Of a DNA stretch of 64,000 nucleotides, positions 24,804-32,527 are shown piece after piece (position 1 is the stretch's first letter; each line of letters begins with the position of its first letter). The notes under the pieces were generated by a model. The model was not told where the DNA came from. It made no database searches and was given only the letters and a program-made list of their open reading frames with translations. The translations under genes and the position numbers were made by a program. Source of the DNA: Actinomyces sp. oral taxon 171 str. F0337 (GTDB lineage Bacteria; Actinomycetota; Actinomycetes; Actinomycetales; Actinomycetaceae); assembly GCF_005696555.1 (NCBI RefSeq), contig NZ_CP040005.1, positions 930,001-994,000 of the forward strand. Direction: 5' to 3'.

Positions 24804-25571
24804 TTAGTCGCACAGGACGACGTCAACCCCGACTCCCCGCAGCTCCTCGAGTGCCTCGGGGTCGATCTGGCTTGTTGTCAGCAGCGTGTCGAGGTCCTCG
24901 ATACGCCCGAACCGGTAGGTGTTGGTCTGGGTGATCTTGCTCGGTGCGGTCGGCAGAACGCGTCGGGTGGAGGAGTCCATGATGGCGCGCTTGACCATCG
25001 CGTCGTCGGACTCCATGACGGTCATGCCCTCATGGGTGGACACGGCGCAGGTGGACAGGACCGCGACGTCGGCGCGGAACGCGCGCACCGCCTCGACCGC
25101 CTCAGCGGAGAACAGGGAGAGGGACTCCGGATCCACCGGGCCGCCCGCGATGGTCACCGCGGCTCCACGCACGGAGGCCACTGCCGCCCCTGCTCCCAGC
25201 GACAGGCACAGAACCCGGATGTCGCGGCCGGCCAGCTGCTCAGCCACCATCTCGCAGGTGGTCCCCGAGTCGATGATGACCGCCTCCCCGTCCTCGATGA
25301 GCTCGGCAGTGGCCTGCGCCAGACGGCGCTTGATCTCCACATCCTGCCTGCGACGCATGGAGGCCGGTCGGGCGGCTCCACGGCGCGGTGCACGCAGAGC
25401 CCCGCCGTGGACCCGGGTCACCAGGCCCTCATGCGCCAGCTCTGCCAGGTCCCGACGGATGGTGATGACCGAGACCCCGGTCAGCCGGGACAGCGCCTGC
25501 ACACTGTGGACCGTGGTGGGGCTCAGGGCGCGCAGTATCGTGCGGCGCCTGTCGTGGGGACTCTCGCGCAT
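24804..25571 (-). CDS. DeoR-family transcriptional regulator
   Basis: A 255-residue repressor. The HTH reads RRRTILRALSP, then VQALSRLTGVSVITIRRDLAELAHEGLVTRVHGGA, the classic DeoR N-terminus. The C-terminal sensor domain (DeoRC, ISOCOT fold) contains IIDSGTTCEMVAEQL, LSTCAVSTHEGMT and a late DLDTLLTT. Members sense phosphorylated sugars or related metabolites. The ATG at 25571 has GGAGGAAG at correct spacing. It is divergent from the VOC gene, and the 209-base gap holds repeated TGATCGT palindromes, its likely operators. Confidence 0.93.
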   Translation of the reverse strand: MRESPHDRRRTILRALSPTTVHSVQALSRLTGVSVITIRRDLAELAHEGLVTRVHGGALRAPRRGAARPASMRRRQDVEIKRRLAQATAELIEDGEAVIIDSGTTCEMVAEQLAGRDIRVLCLSLGAGAAVASVRGAAVTIAGGPVDPESLSLFSAEAVEAVRAFRADVAVLSTCAVSTHEGMTVMESDDAMVKRAIMDSSTRRVLPTAPSKITQTNTYRFGRIEDLDTLLTTSQIDPEALEELRGVGVDVVLCD

Positions 25572-25598
25572 GCTTCCTCCGCATCGGTAGCAACGAGA

Positions 25599-25605
25599 TG
25601 ATCGT
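25599..25605. promoter_or_regulatory. TGATCGT half-site near the DeoR gene start
   Basis: This single half-site matches the arm of the palindrome at 25720 and lies 28 bases upstream of the deoR-type ATG, a sensible place for autorepression. Confidence 0.35.
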
Positions 25606-25630
25606 TTTGCTGGAGAGCGAGCAATGACAA

Positions 25631-25644
25631 TGATCGTATGGTCT
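25631..25644. promoter_or_regulatory. Probable DeoR operator, degenerate copy
   Basis: TGATCGTATGGTCT agrees with the perfect palindrome at 25720 in 11 of 14 positions. Confidence 0.5.
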
Positions 25645-25657
25645 TCTACTGTTGGTG

Positions 25658-25688
25658 TCAACGGATCGGAGTTTCGGAAATCCGTTGA
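25658..25688. promoter_or_regulatory. Second inverted repeat in the DeoR/VOC gap
   Basis: TCAACGGAT and ATCCGTTGA form perfect 9-base arms with a 13-base spacer. The arms differ from the TGATCGT sites, so a second regulator or an RNA hairpin is possible. Confidence 0.5.
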
Positions 25689-25719
25689 TTCAATGCTGAA
25701 AAATCGCTGCCTAGAAGAG

Positions 25720-25733
25720 TGATCGTACGATCA
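25720..25733. promoter_or_regulatory. Probable DeoR operator (perfect palindrome)
   Basis: TGATCGTACGATCA is a perfect 14-base palindrome 48 bases before the VOC start. Related copies lie at 25631 and 25599. Confidence 0.65.
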
Positions 25734-25780
25734 TCTCTGGTTGTCGGTAGTGATTCTTCACCGTCAGGAAAGGAATGACC

Positions 25781-26221
25781 ATGCCGTACCTCGACCACGT
25801 CGCCATCTGGGTCGCCGACCTCGACAGCGCCCGCGACTTCTACTCCCACTGGTTTGACGGGCATGCCAACGGTCTCTACGAGAACCCCAGGACCGGCCTG
25901 CGCACCCACATCCTCCACTTCGCCGAGACGCCCGCGGGCGAGCGGGGGACCCGCCTGGAGATCATGACCCGTCCGGAGCTGGCCGAGGGGCGCGAGGCCG
26001 CCGGGCTGGGGTGGGCTCACGTCTCTTTTGGCCTGCCGGGGCGCGAAGACGTCGACCGCCTGGCTTCCTACATGTCGGAAGCCGGTGTGCCGGTCGTCGA
26101 CGGACCTCGCGAGACCGGCGACGGGTACTACGAGGCCACCGTGCTTGACCCCGAGGGCAACCGTGTCGAGCTCGTTGCCTCCGACTACTCCGACGACGTC
26201 GCCCTGCGCCCGGCCTTCTGA
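25781..26221 (+). CDS. VOC-superfamily (glyoxalase-like) protein
   Basis: A 146-residue metal-binding protein of the vicinal oxygen chelate fold, one beta-alpha-beta-beta-beta module twice. N-terminal DHVAIWVADLDSARDFY and RLEIMTR form the first half; WAHVSFGLPG and DPEGNRVELVAS form the second, with His and Glu as expected metal ligands. It could be a lactoylglutathione-lyase-like isomerase, a dioxygenase or a resistance protein; the substrate is unknown. The second ATG (25781) was chosen because AAAGGA lies six bases before it; the ATG at 25775 touches that site. It is probably controlled by the divergent DeoR regulator. Confidence 0.85.
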   Translation: MPYLDHVAIWVADLDSARDFYSHWFDGHANGLYENPRTGLRTHILHFAETPAGERGTRLEIMTRPELAEGREAAGLGWAHVSFGLPGREDVDRLASYMSEAGVPVVDGPRETGDGYYEATVLDPEGNRVELVASDYSDDVALRPAF

Positions 26222-26241
26222 TCCGGACCTTCTGATCCGGA
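26214..26241 (+). repeat. 14-base tandem duplication across the VOC stop codon
   Basis: CCTTCTGATCCGGA is present twice, head to tail and without mismatch. The first copy includes the last sense codons and the TGA of the VOC gene; the second repeats them in the untranslated DNA. Confidence 0.95.
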
Positions 26242-26492
26242 AAGCCCGCCCGGGGTCGCAGCCTGGGCATGCAGTGCGGGAATGGTTCGCGCTGCTGCGG
26301 TGTTGAGTGGGGGCAGCTCGTCGATACCTTCGACGTGTCGATGGTGAGTACCTGGGTGTTTGCTTGCAATTCTGCACCAATCGTCTTGGGAAACGCTGCC
26401 ACCTGATAAATCGGCGGGTGGCGGCTGGTACGGTGGCGACACGCCATCAGGGCGCGCCGCCACAGGCCATGAGAGGACACCCGGCACCTGCA

Positions 26493-27362
26493 ATGAGCAG
26501 CACCATTACCTTCGATGCCGTCACCAAGTCGTACCCGGCTGGGAGGGGTGCCGGATCCGGTTCTCCAGCCGTCGACTCCTTCACGGCCCGTATCGAGGCC
26601 GGCACCACCACCGTCCTGCTGGGATCGTCCGGCTGCGGCAAGACGACCCTGCTACGCATGGTCAACCGCATGGTGGAACCCTCCAGTGGACGGGTCCTCA
26701 TCGATGACGATGACGTCGCCACCCGCGACGCCGTCGCCCTGCGCCGCTCCATCGGCTACGTCATGCAGAACGCGGGGCTGCTGCCGCACCGACGCGTCAT
26801 TGACAACATCACCCTCGTGCCCCGCCTCCAGGGCGCCGACCGCCGCGACGCCCGGCGCCGGGCCCTCAAGCTCATGGACATGCTCGACCTCGACCGCGAC
26901 CTGGCTGGACGCTATCCCCACCAGCTCTCCGGCGGCCAGGCCCAGCGCGTCGGAGTGGCCCGGGCCCTGGCAGCCGACCCCGAGGTGCTCCTCATGGACG
27001 AGCCCTTCGGCGCCGTCGATCCTCTTGTGCGTCGTGACCTCCAGCGCGAGATGGTCCGTATCCAGGCCGAGCTGGGTAAGACGATCATCTTCGTCACCCA
27101 CGACGTCGACGAGGCCCTTGCCCTGGGCGACGAGATCATCCTCCTGCGCGAAGGCGCCCAGGTCGCCCAGCGCGGCAGCGGCCCCCAGCTGCTGGCCGAC
27201 CCGGCTGATGACTTCGTCGCCCGCTTCCTCGGCCTCGACGACGCCGCACGCCAGCTGAGGCTCAAGGACGTCGCCGAGTCCCGGATCATCCTGGACCGGG
27301 CCGGCCGCGCCGTCGGGCGCCTGGCCGACGAGTCCTCTGCGGAGGCGGAGGAGCGGGTATGA
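26493..27362 (+). CDS. Osmoprotectant ABC transporter, ATP-binding protein
   Basis: A 289-residue ABC ATPase of the OpuA/ProV-like group for betaine, choline or similar quaternary amines. Walker A is GSSGCGKTT, the signature is LSGGQAQRVGVARAL, Walker B is EVLLMDEPFGAVD and the H-loop is THDVDEA. There is no C-terminal CBS pair, unlike ProV. The start is uncertain: ATG at 26493 fits homologues, while an ATG at 26469 would add eight residues; neither has a strong ribosome-binding site. It leads a four-gene operon joined by 4-base overlaps. The 270 bases upstream are not coding and presumably hold the promoter. Confidence 0.9.
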   Translation: MSSTITFDAVTKSYPAGRGAGSGSPAVDSFTARIEAGTTTVLLGSSGCGKTTLLRMVNRMVEPSSGRVLIDDDDVATRDAVALRRSIGYVMQNAGLLPHRRVIDNITLVPRLQGADRRDARRRALKLMDMLDLDRDLAGRYPHQLSGGQAQRVGVARALAADPEVLLMDEPFGAVDPLVRRDLQREMVRIQAELGKTIIFVTHDVDEALALGDEIILLREGAQVAQRGSGPQLLADPADDFVARFLGLDDAARQLRLKDVAESRIILDRAGRAVGRLADESSAEAEERV

Positions 27363-28063
27363 GCTGGGTCCTGGCCAACCTGCCCACCATTGCCGGGCAC
27401 CTGCTGGCCCACCTGCTCCAGGCGGTTCCCGCGATCATCGCCTCCTTCGTCCTGGCGATCCCCATCGCCCGGCTGGCCCGCGTGGCCCGTCCGTTGCGCG
27501 CTGTTCTCGTGACCGGCTCCTCGCTGCTCTACGCCATCCCGTCCCTGGCCCTGTTCGTCATCCTCCCCATCATCCTGGCCACCGGCATCCGCGACCCGTT
27601 CAACGTCATCGTGGCCCTGACCCTTTACGGGCTGGCGCTCCTGGTGCCGGCCACCGCTGATGCGCTCGACGCCGTTGACGCCCGGGTCCTGGATGCCGCC
27701 ACCGCCATGGGCATGGGACGCCTGCGCTGCTTCCTCACCGTCGAGCTGCCGCTGGCCGGTCCCGCCATCCTCACGGGCCTGCGCGTGGTGACGGTCTCAA
27801 CGATCTCACTGACCACCGTCGGAGCGGTTCTCGGTGTGCGCAGCCTCGGCTGGCTGTTCACCGACGGCTTCCAGCGCGGCGTCACCGCAGAGATCCTTAC
27901 CGGTCTAGTGTCCACCGCGGCCCTGGCTCTCATCCTGGACGGGCTCGTCCTTGCGCTGGGGCGGCTGTGCCTGCCCTGGACATGGAAGCGCGTCGGAACC
28001 TCCGGAGCGGCCGTAGCCGGTGTCGGCGCCGCGACCTCGGGGAGTCAGGAGGGCAAGGCGTGA
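27359..28063 (+). CDS. Osmoprotectant ABC transporter, permease 1
   Basis: A 234-residue membrane protein with about five or six segments, of the OpuBB/ProW type. The EAA loop is recognisable in LDAATAMGMGRLRCFLTVELPLAGPAI. Its ATG overlaps the ATPase stop by four bases. It should form a heteromeric channel with the second permease. The last 25 residues are Ala/Gly/Ser-rich and cytoplasmic or disordered. Confidence 0.9.
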   Translation: MSWVLANLPTIAGHLLAHLLQAVPAIIASFVLAIPIARLARVARPLRAVLVTGSSLLYAIPSLALFVILPIILATGIRDPFNVIVALTLYGLALLVPATADALDAVDARVLDAATAMGMGRLRCFLTVELPLAGPAILTGLRVVTVSTISLTTVGAVLGVRSLGWLFTDGFQRGVTAEILTGLVSTAALALILDGLVLALGRLCLPWTWKRVGTSGAAVAGVGAATSGSQEGKA

Positions 28064-28740
28064 GGTTCGTCCTGGCCGCCCTGGCCTACATCGCCGATCC
28101 CGCTCACTGGGGCGGGGCCATGGGGATCGGCCCGCTGCTTGTCCAGCATGTCCTCTACTCCCTGGCCGGTGTCCTCATCGCCGCCCTCATCGGGGTCCCC
28201 GCCGGCTGGTGGGTGGGGCACACCGGACGTGGACGCACCTGGGTTCAGTCGCTCAGCGGCGCGGCCCGCTCCCTGCCCACCCTCGGCCTCATCACGCTGT
28301 TCGGCCTCGTGCTCGGGGTCGGCCTGAGCGCCCCCATGATCGCCTTCGTCATCCTGGCCCTGCCCAGTGTCCTGGCCGGAGCCATGAGCGGGGTGCGGGC
28401 GGCCTCGACCATGGCCGTCGACGGCGCCCGGGCCAGCGGCATGAGTGAGCTTCAGGTGCTCAGTCGGGTCGAGATCCCCCTGGGGGCGCCGCTGCTCGTC
28501 GGCGGGCTGCGCTCGGCCAGCCTCCAGGTCATCTCCACCGCCACGCTGGCTGCATACACCGGCGCCGGCGGGCTCGGCCGACTCATGTTCCTGGGCCTCA
28601 AGACTCAGGACTACGTCATGATGCTCGCCTCAGCGCTCCTGGTCATCTCCCTCGCCCTGGCCTCCGAGGCCATCTTCGCCCTCATCCAATGGGGTGTCAC
28701 GCCCCCGGGTGCCCGGCAGCACCGGAAGGAATCAGCATGA
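28060..28740 (+). CDS. Osmoprotectant ABC transporter, permease 2
   Basis: A 226-residue membrane permease, homologous to the preceding gene product. The EAA loop is DGARASGMSELQVLSRVEIPLGAPLL. The GTG at 28060 overlaps the previous stop by four bases (GTGA) and puts the first membrane segment in register with the family; the longer reading from 27967 runs inside the upstream gene. Two different permeases per transporter is the OpuB/OpuC arrangement. Confidence 0.9.
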   Translation: MRFVLAALAYIADPAHWGGAMGIGPLLVQHVLYSLAGVLIAALIGVPAGWWVGHTGRGRTWVQSLSGAARSLPTLGLITLFGLVLGVGLSAPMIAFVILALPSVLAGAMSGVRAASTMAVDGARASGMSELQVLSRVEIPLGAPLLVGGLRSASLQVISTATLAAYTGAGGLGRLMFLGLKTQDYVMMLASALLVISLALASEAIFALIQWGVTPPGARQHRKESA

Positions 28741-29723
28741 CCGCACCGTCCAACTCGCGCCCCGGCAAGCAGCTGACCCGACGCGGCCTGCTGGCCGGCG
28801 TCGGTGCGACCACCGGCCTGCTCGCCCTGAGCGCCTGCTCCGATACCGATCCCTTCGCCGTCGACCGCGCCTCGGGGGGCTACTCCGGCGGCCCGATCAT
28901 CATCGGCAGCCAGCAGTACTACTCCAACGAGATCATCGCCGAGCTCTACGCCCAGATGATGGAGAAGGTCGGCCTGAGCGTCACCCGCGAGTACCAGATC
29001 GGCCAGCGGGAGGTCTACCTGCCCGAGCTCGAGGCCGGCAAGATCCATGTCATCCCCGAGTACGGCGGCAACCTGCTGGAGTACTACAGCAAGACCTCCG
29101 CCTCAGGCAGCCCCACCACCGCGACCCCCGCCCGCACCGCCGGCGATACCGCCTCCATCCAGGACACCCTGCTGAGGACTCTGCCGCACTCGCTGACCGT
29201 CCTGAACCCGGCCGAGGCGACGGATCAGGACTCCCTGACCGTCACCAAGGCCACCGCCCAGGCCCACTCCCTGACCTCCATCGGCGACCTGGCCTCGCTC
29301 GGGCGGCCCATCACGATCGCCGCGAACTCGGAGTTCACCACCCGCCCATACGGCCCCAAGGGCCTCAAGGCCGTCTACGGCGTCGACGCCTCCGTCACGC
29401 CGGTGGAGGACTCCGGCGGGCCTCTGACCGTCAAGGCCCTCACCGACGGCACCGTCGACGTCGCCGACATCTACTCCTCCGATCCCGCCATCAGGGCCAA
29501 GGACCTCGTCATCCTGTCCGACCCCCAGATGCTCATCCTCCCGCAGAACGTCACCCCGCTGGTCTCCGCCTCAATGCCGGCCATCGCGGCCACCGCCATC
29601 AACCGGGTCTCGGCCCTGCTGACCCCCGACGAGCTGCGCTCCCTCAACCATCGCTCAACCGGCGAGAAGCTCAGCTCCAAGGTCATCGCCACTGACTGGC
29701 TCACCTCCAAGAAGCTGCTCTGA
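28737..29723 (+). CDS. Osmoprotectant-binding lipoprotein (OpuBC-like), Tat-type signal
   Basis: A 328-residue substrate-binding protein of the glycine betaine/choline ABC class. The signal has twin arginines (TRRGLLAG) and a lipobox ending at Cys36 (LALSAC), suggesting Tat export and lipid anchoring. The mature part begins like OpuAC/OpuBC domains: GPIIIGSQQYYSNEIIAELY and EAGKIHVIPEYGGNLLEYY. Aromatic residues that could cage a quaternary amine (Tyr in these segments) are present, though exact ligands are not assigned. The ATG overlaps the permease stop by four bases and has GGAAGGA upstream. It completes the operon. Confidence 0.9.
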   Translation: MTAPSNSRPGKQLTRRGLLAGVGATTGLLALSACSDTDPFAVDRASGGYSGGPIIIGSQQYYSNEIIAELYAQMMEKVGLSVTREYQIGQREVYLPELEAGKIHVIPEYGGNLLEYYSKTSASGSPTTATPARTAGDTASIQDTLLRTLPHSLTVLNPAEATDQDSLTVTKATAQAHSLTSIGDLASLGRPITIAANSEFTTRPYGPKGLKAVYGVDASVTPVEDSGGPLTVKALTDGTVDVADIYSSDPAIRAKDLVILSDPQMLILPQNVTPLVSASMPAIAATAINRVSALLTPDELRSLNHRSTGEKLSSKVIATDWLTSKKLL

Positions 29724-29843
29724 GCGCGAGAGGCCCACGGTGCTCGGCGTGTCAGTGATGGTAGAGATCGTGCGCGACGACAGTTAGTGATCTCTTACAT
29801 ACAGTCACTCTCTATTGGAAAGTGGATGCATGTGAGAGAGTTC

Positions 29844-29862
29844 AGTTGTTCGTTCAACAACT
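29844..29862. promoter_or_regulatory. Inverted repeat upstream of the F420-reductase-like gene
   Basis: AGTTGTT and AACAACT form perfect 7-base arms around a 5-base centre, 18 bases before the ATG and just before AAGGAG. The HxlR regulator encoded next door is a candidate binder. Confidence 0.5.
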
Positions 29863-29880
29863 AACGCTCAAGGAGCTCTC

Positions 29881-30504
29881 ATGTCCGTCCCCTCCATCTC
29901 CATCATCGGCGCCGGCAACATCGGATCGGCGGTCGCAGGTCTGGCGGTCAAGGCCGGTGCCAGTACTCAGGTCCTGGTGCGCGACGCCTCCAAGGCCACC
30001 GACCTGTCGGGCGTCGAGGTCGCCGAGATCGGCTCGCCCCTGACCGGTGACATCGTTGTCCTCGCCCTGCCCTACACCGCCATCGCCGAGGTCATCGCCA
30101 CCTACGGCGCACAGGCCTTCGCCGGCAAGGTCGTCGTCGACCCGACCAACCCCCTGGACTTCACCACTCTCGACTCTCTCGTCCCGGCCGGTAGCTCCGC
30201 GACCGCCGAGCTCGCAGCGAAGCTCCCGGACGCCCAGGTGGTCAAGGCCTTCAACACCGTCTTCGCCTCCGGCCTGGCGAGCGGCACCATCGGCGCTCGC
30301 CCGGCCACTGTTCTGGCCGCCTCCGACTCCGTGGAGGCCAAGACGAGCCTGCGCTCCTTCGTCGAGGCCGCCGGACTGACGTGGGCCGACGCCGGCGAGC
30401 TCAAGCGGGCGGAGCGTCTGGAGGCGCTCGGGGCGCTGAACATCGCCCTGGGCGTCACGGAGCAGGTCGCTTGGACCGGCGGCCTCGCCGTCGTGCCTGA
30501 GTGA
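29881..30504 (+). CDS. NAD(P)-binding F420-reductase-like protein
   Basis: A 207-residue Rossmann protein resembling NADPH:F420 reductases and related NAD(P)-binding proteins. The dinucleotide motif is SIIGAGNIGSAVAGLAVKAG, followed by VVLALPYTAIAEVI, VVDPTNPLDF and VKAFNTVFAS, the usual set of the family. F420 use cannot be inferred, because many members reduce other compounds and no F420-biosynthesis gene is in the window. AAGGAG gives a clear start. A hairpin separates it from the HxlR gene. Confidence 0.82.
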   Translation: MSVPSISIIGAGNIGSAVAGLAVKAGASTQVLVRDASKATDLSGVEVAEIGSPLTGDIVVLALPYTAIAEVIATYGAQAFAGKVVVDPTNPLDFTTLDSLVPAGSSATAELAAKLPDAQVVKAFNTVFASGLASGTIGARPATVLAASDSVEAKTSLRSFVEAAGLTWADAGELKRAERLEALGALNIALGVTEQVAWTGGLAVVPE

Positions 30505-30542
30505 GTAGGGCTCCCGGTTCGCAGGTAATCTGTCGCCCATGC

Positions 30543-30582
30543 CCGTCGTCGGCCGCTCACGCGCGTGGGCGGCCGACGACGG
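30543..30582 (+). terminator. Hairpin between the F420-reductase-like and HxlR genes
   Basis: CCGTCGTCGGCCGC and its exact complement form a 14-base stem with a 12-base loop. It lies 30 bases before the HxlR start, so it could end the upstream transcript or structure the HxlR leader. Confidence 0.65.
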
Positions 30583-30611
30583 ATCAGCGACCAAGCACAC
30601 GAGGAGACAAT

Positions 30612-31019
30612 GTGGCCGACACTGAGCAGCTGACCAGCATGCAGCAGGCGGGGGAGATGGCGCCCAACCCCTATAGCCGCAGCTGCCCCTCACGCGGTCT
30701 GCTCAAGTCGCTCGGCGACCTGTGGACCGTGCTCGTCGTCGGGGCGCTTCACGAAGCGGGCCAGCCGCAACGATTCAAGGAGATATCGACCCGCGTCGAC
30801 GGTATCTCCACCAAGATGCTCACCCAGACCCTCAGGGGCCTTGAGCGCGATGGACTCATCGAGCGCCATCAGTACCCTGAGATCCCGCCGCGAGTAACCT
30901 ACGAGCTCACCGACCCAGGCAGGGGGCTGGCGGAGGCGCTCGCTCAGGTTGAGGCCTGGGCCACCGACCACCTCGGTGCGGTCACTGAGGCGCGGGCTCG
31001 TTATGATGCCACCCACTGA
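30612..31019 (+). CDS. HxlR-family transcriptional regulator
   Basis: A 135-residue winged-helix regulator. The N-terminal signature is NPYSRSCPSRGLLKSLGDLWTV, with the conserved Cys that in HxlR/HypR/QorR-type proteins can sense quinones, aldehydes or oxidants. The wing segment GLIERHQYPEIPPRVTYELT is typical. The GTG at 30612 has GAGGAGA six bases upstream. The neighbouring reductase-like gene is the most likely target, since HxlR genes are often paired with detoxifying oxidoreductases. Confidence 0.92.
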   Translation: MADTEQLTSMQQAGEMAPNPYSRSCPSRGLLKSLGDLWTVLVVGALHEAGQPQRFKEISTRVDGISTKMLTQTLRGLERDGLIERHQYPEIPPRVTYELTDPGRGLAEALAQVEAWATDHLGAVTEARARYDATH

Positions 31020-31046
31020 AGACCCGTTGCGCCCACTGAGCCGCGT

Positions 31047-31637
31047 CTAGAGGTGCCGCCAGGTCTCCACACGCCAGCGCGCGTCCCCGGACACGGGGCG
31101 CCACTGCCCCTGCGGGTCGGAGAGGGACGGATCGATGGCCCACTCCTGAGTGCTGACTCCCGGTGCGCGCACCAGAGCCGAGTTGGGCAGGCCGCGCTCG
31201 CGGGCCCGCTCGGTGGCATCCAGGTCCAGGACGCTGACGACGAGCACATCGGGCAGGCCGTCGGCCAGAGCCTGCTCGTAGACGCTCCCGCCACCGATGA
31301 CCCACAGGCGGGGCAGCCCGGCAGCATCCCCCTCACGAGGATCGTGCCCCAGCTCGGAGGCCAGGCCCTGGGCAGCCAGCGAGAGCCCCTCGCGCAGCGA
31401 GCCGGCGCGGACCGCGCCCTCGGTCCGCCAGGACCGGTCATGGGTGAGGACCACGTTGCGCCGTCCGGGCAGGGGGCCTCCCAGTGACTCCCAGGTGGTG
31501 CGTCCCATGACCAGCCCGCAGCCCATGGTTGTGGTCTTGAAGTGGGCGAAGTCCGCTGGCACGCGCCACAGCATGCCGCCGTCGGCCCCCAGGATGCCGG
31601 TGACATCCTGGGCCCAGATCATCCCCAGGCCGCTCAT
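31047..31637 (-). CDS. folA: Dihydrofolate reductase
   Basis: A 196-residue enzyme reducing dihydrofolate to tetrahydrofolate with NADPH. Recognisable motifs are [28 protein letters not shown], with the Trp and the acidic residue of the folate pocket, [21 protein letters not shown], and [14 protein letters not shown]. It is about 35 residues longer than E. coli DHFR, the extra being in the middle and C-terminal loops. Its ATG overlaps the thyA stop by four bases; the coupling recycles dihydrofolate made by ThyA. Confidence 0.93.
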   Translation of the reverse strand: MSGLGMIWAQDVTGILGADGGMLWRVPADFAHFKTTTMGCGLVMGRTTWESLGGPLPGRRNVVLTHDRSWRTEGAVRAGSLREGLSLAAQGLASELGHDPREGDAAGLPRLWVIGGGSVYEQALADGLPDVLVVSVLDLDATERARERGLPNSALVRAPGVSTQEWAIDPSLSDPQGQWRPVSGDARWRVETWRHL

Positions 31638-32527
31638 ACCGCGACCGGGGCCTTGATCGTGGGGTGGTGCTCGTAGCCCTGGGAGGCGTCGATGTCGTCC
31701 ATGTCGTAGGCGTCGATGGACTCGGCCCGCTCCAGGCGCAGCGTCGGGAAGGGATGGGCGCTCGGCACTCGGGAGAGCTGGGTGCGGACTTGCTCGACGT
31801 GGTTGTCGTAGATGTGGCAGTCCCCGCCGGTCCAGATGAGCTCACCGGGCTCCAGGTCCGCCTGCTGAGCGAGCATGTGAGTGAGCAGTGCGTAGGAGGC
31901 GATGTTGAAGGGCACCCCCAGGAACAGGTCGGCACTGCGCTGGTAGATCTGCAGGCTCAAGCGGCCTTCGGCCGCATAGCACTGGAAGAAGGCGTGACAG
32001 GGGGCCAGTGCCATGGACCCCAGCTCGGAGACGTTCCAGGCCGAGACCAGCATGCGCCGTGAGTCCGGGTCGGTGCGCAGTGTATCGATGAGCCCGGAGA
32101 TCTGGTCGATCACACCCCCGTCCCGGGTGGGCCAGGAGCGCCACTGCGAGCCGTAGACCGGTCCCAGCTCGCCGGAGTCATCGGCCCACTCGTCCCAGAT
32201 CGTGATACCCCGCTCCTGGAGCCATCCCACGTTCGTGTCTCCGCGCAGGAACCACAGCAGCTCCCCCTTGACGGCCTTCATGGCCACGAACTTCGTGGTG
32301 ATACGCGGAAAACCACGCCCCAGGTCGTAGCGCAGCTGGCGGGCGAAGAGCGAACGCGTCCCGGTGCCGGTGCGGTCGGACTTCGAGGTCCCATTGGTCA
32401 GAACGTCCGCCAGGAGGTTCTCGTAGGCGACGTCGACGTCCGGCGGGGGGACGAGCCCCATCCGCGCCAACGCCGGGTACTGGACGGCCTGCGGCGACGG
32501 CTCGCTCGCGCTGCCGACGCCGCTCAT
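31634..32527 (-). CDS. thyA: Thymidylate synthase ThyA
   Basis: A 297-residue folate-dependent enzyme making dTMP from dUMP. The catalytic Cys lies in [12 protein letters not shown], the dUMP-binding segment is [18 protein letters not shown], and the end holds [13 protein letters not shown]. The first 22 residues, up to a second Met, are not conserved and the true start may be later, but the first ATG overlaps the upstream ecsC-like stop by four bases, as in a coupled operon. folA follows with another 4-base overlap. Confidence 0.95.
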   Translation of the reverse strand: MSGVGSASEPSPQAVQYPALARMGLVPPPDVDVAYENLLADVLTNGTSKSDRTGTGTRSLFARQLRYDLGRGFPRITTKFVAMKAVKGELLWFLRGDTNVGWLQERGITIWDEWADDSGELGPVYGSQWRSWPTRDGGVIDQISGLIDTLRTDPDSRRMLVSAWNVSELGSMALAPCHAFFQCYAAEGRLSLQIYQRSADLFLGVPFNIASYALLTHMLAQQADLEPGELIWTGGDCHIYDNHVEQVRTQLSRVPSAHPFPTLRLERAESIDAYDMDDIDASQGYEHHPTIKAPVAV

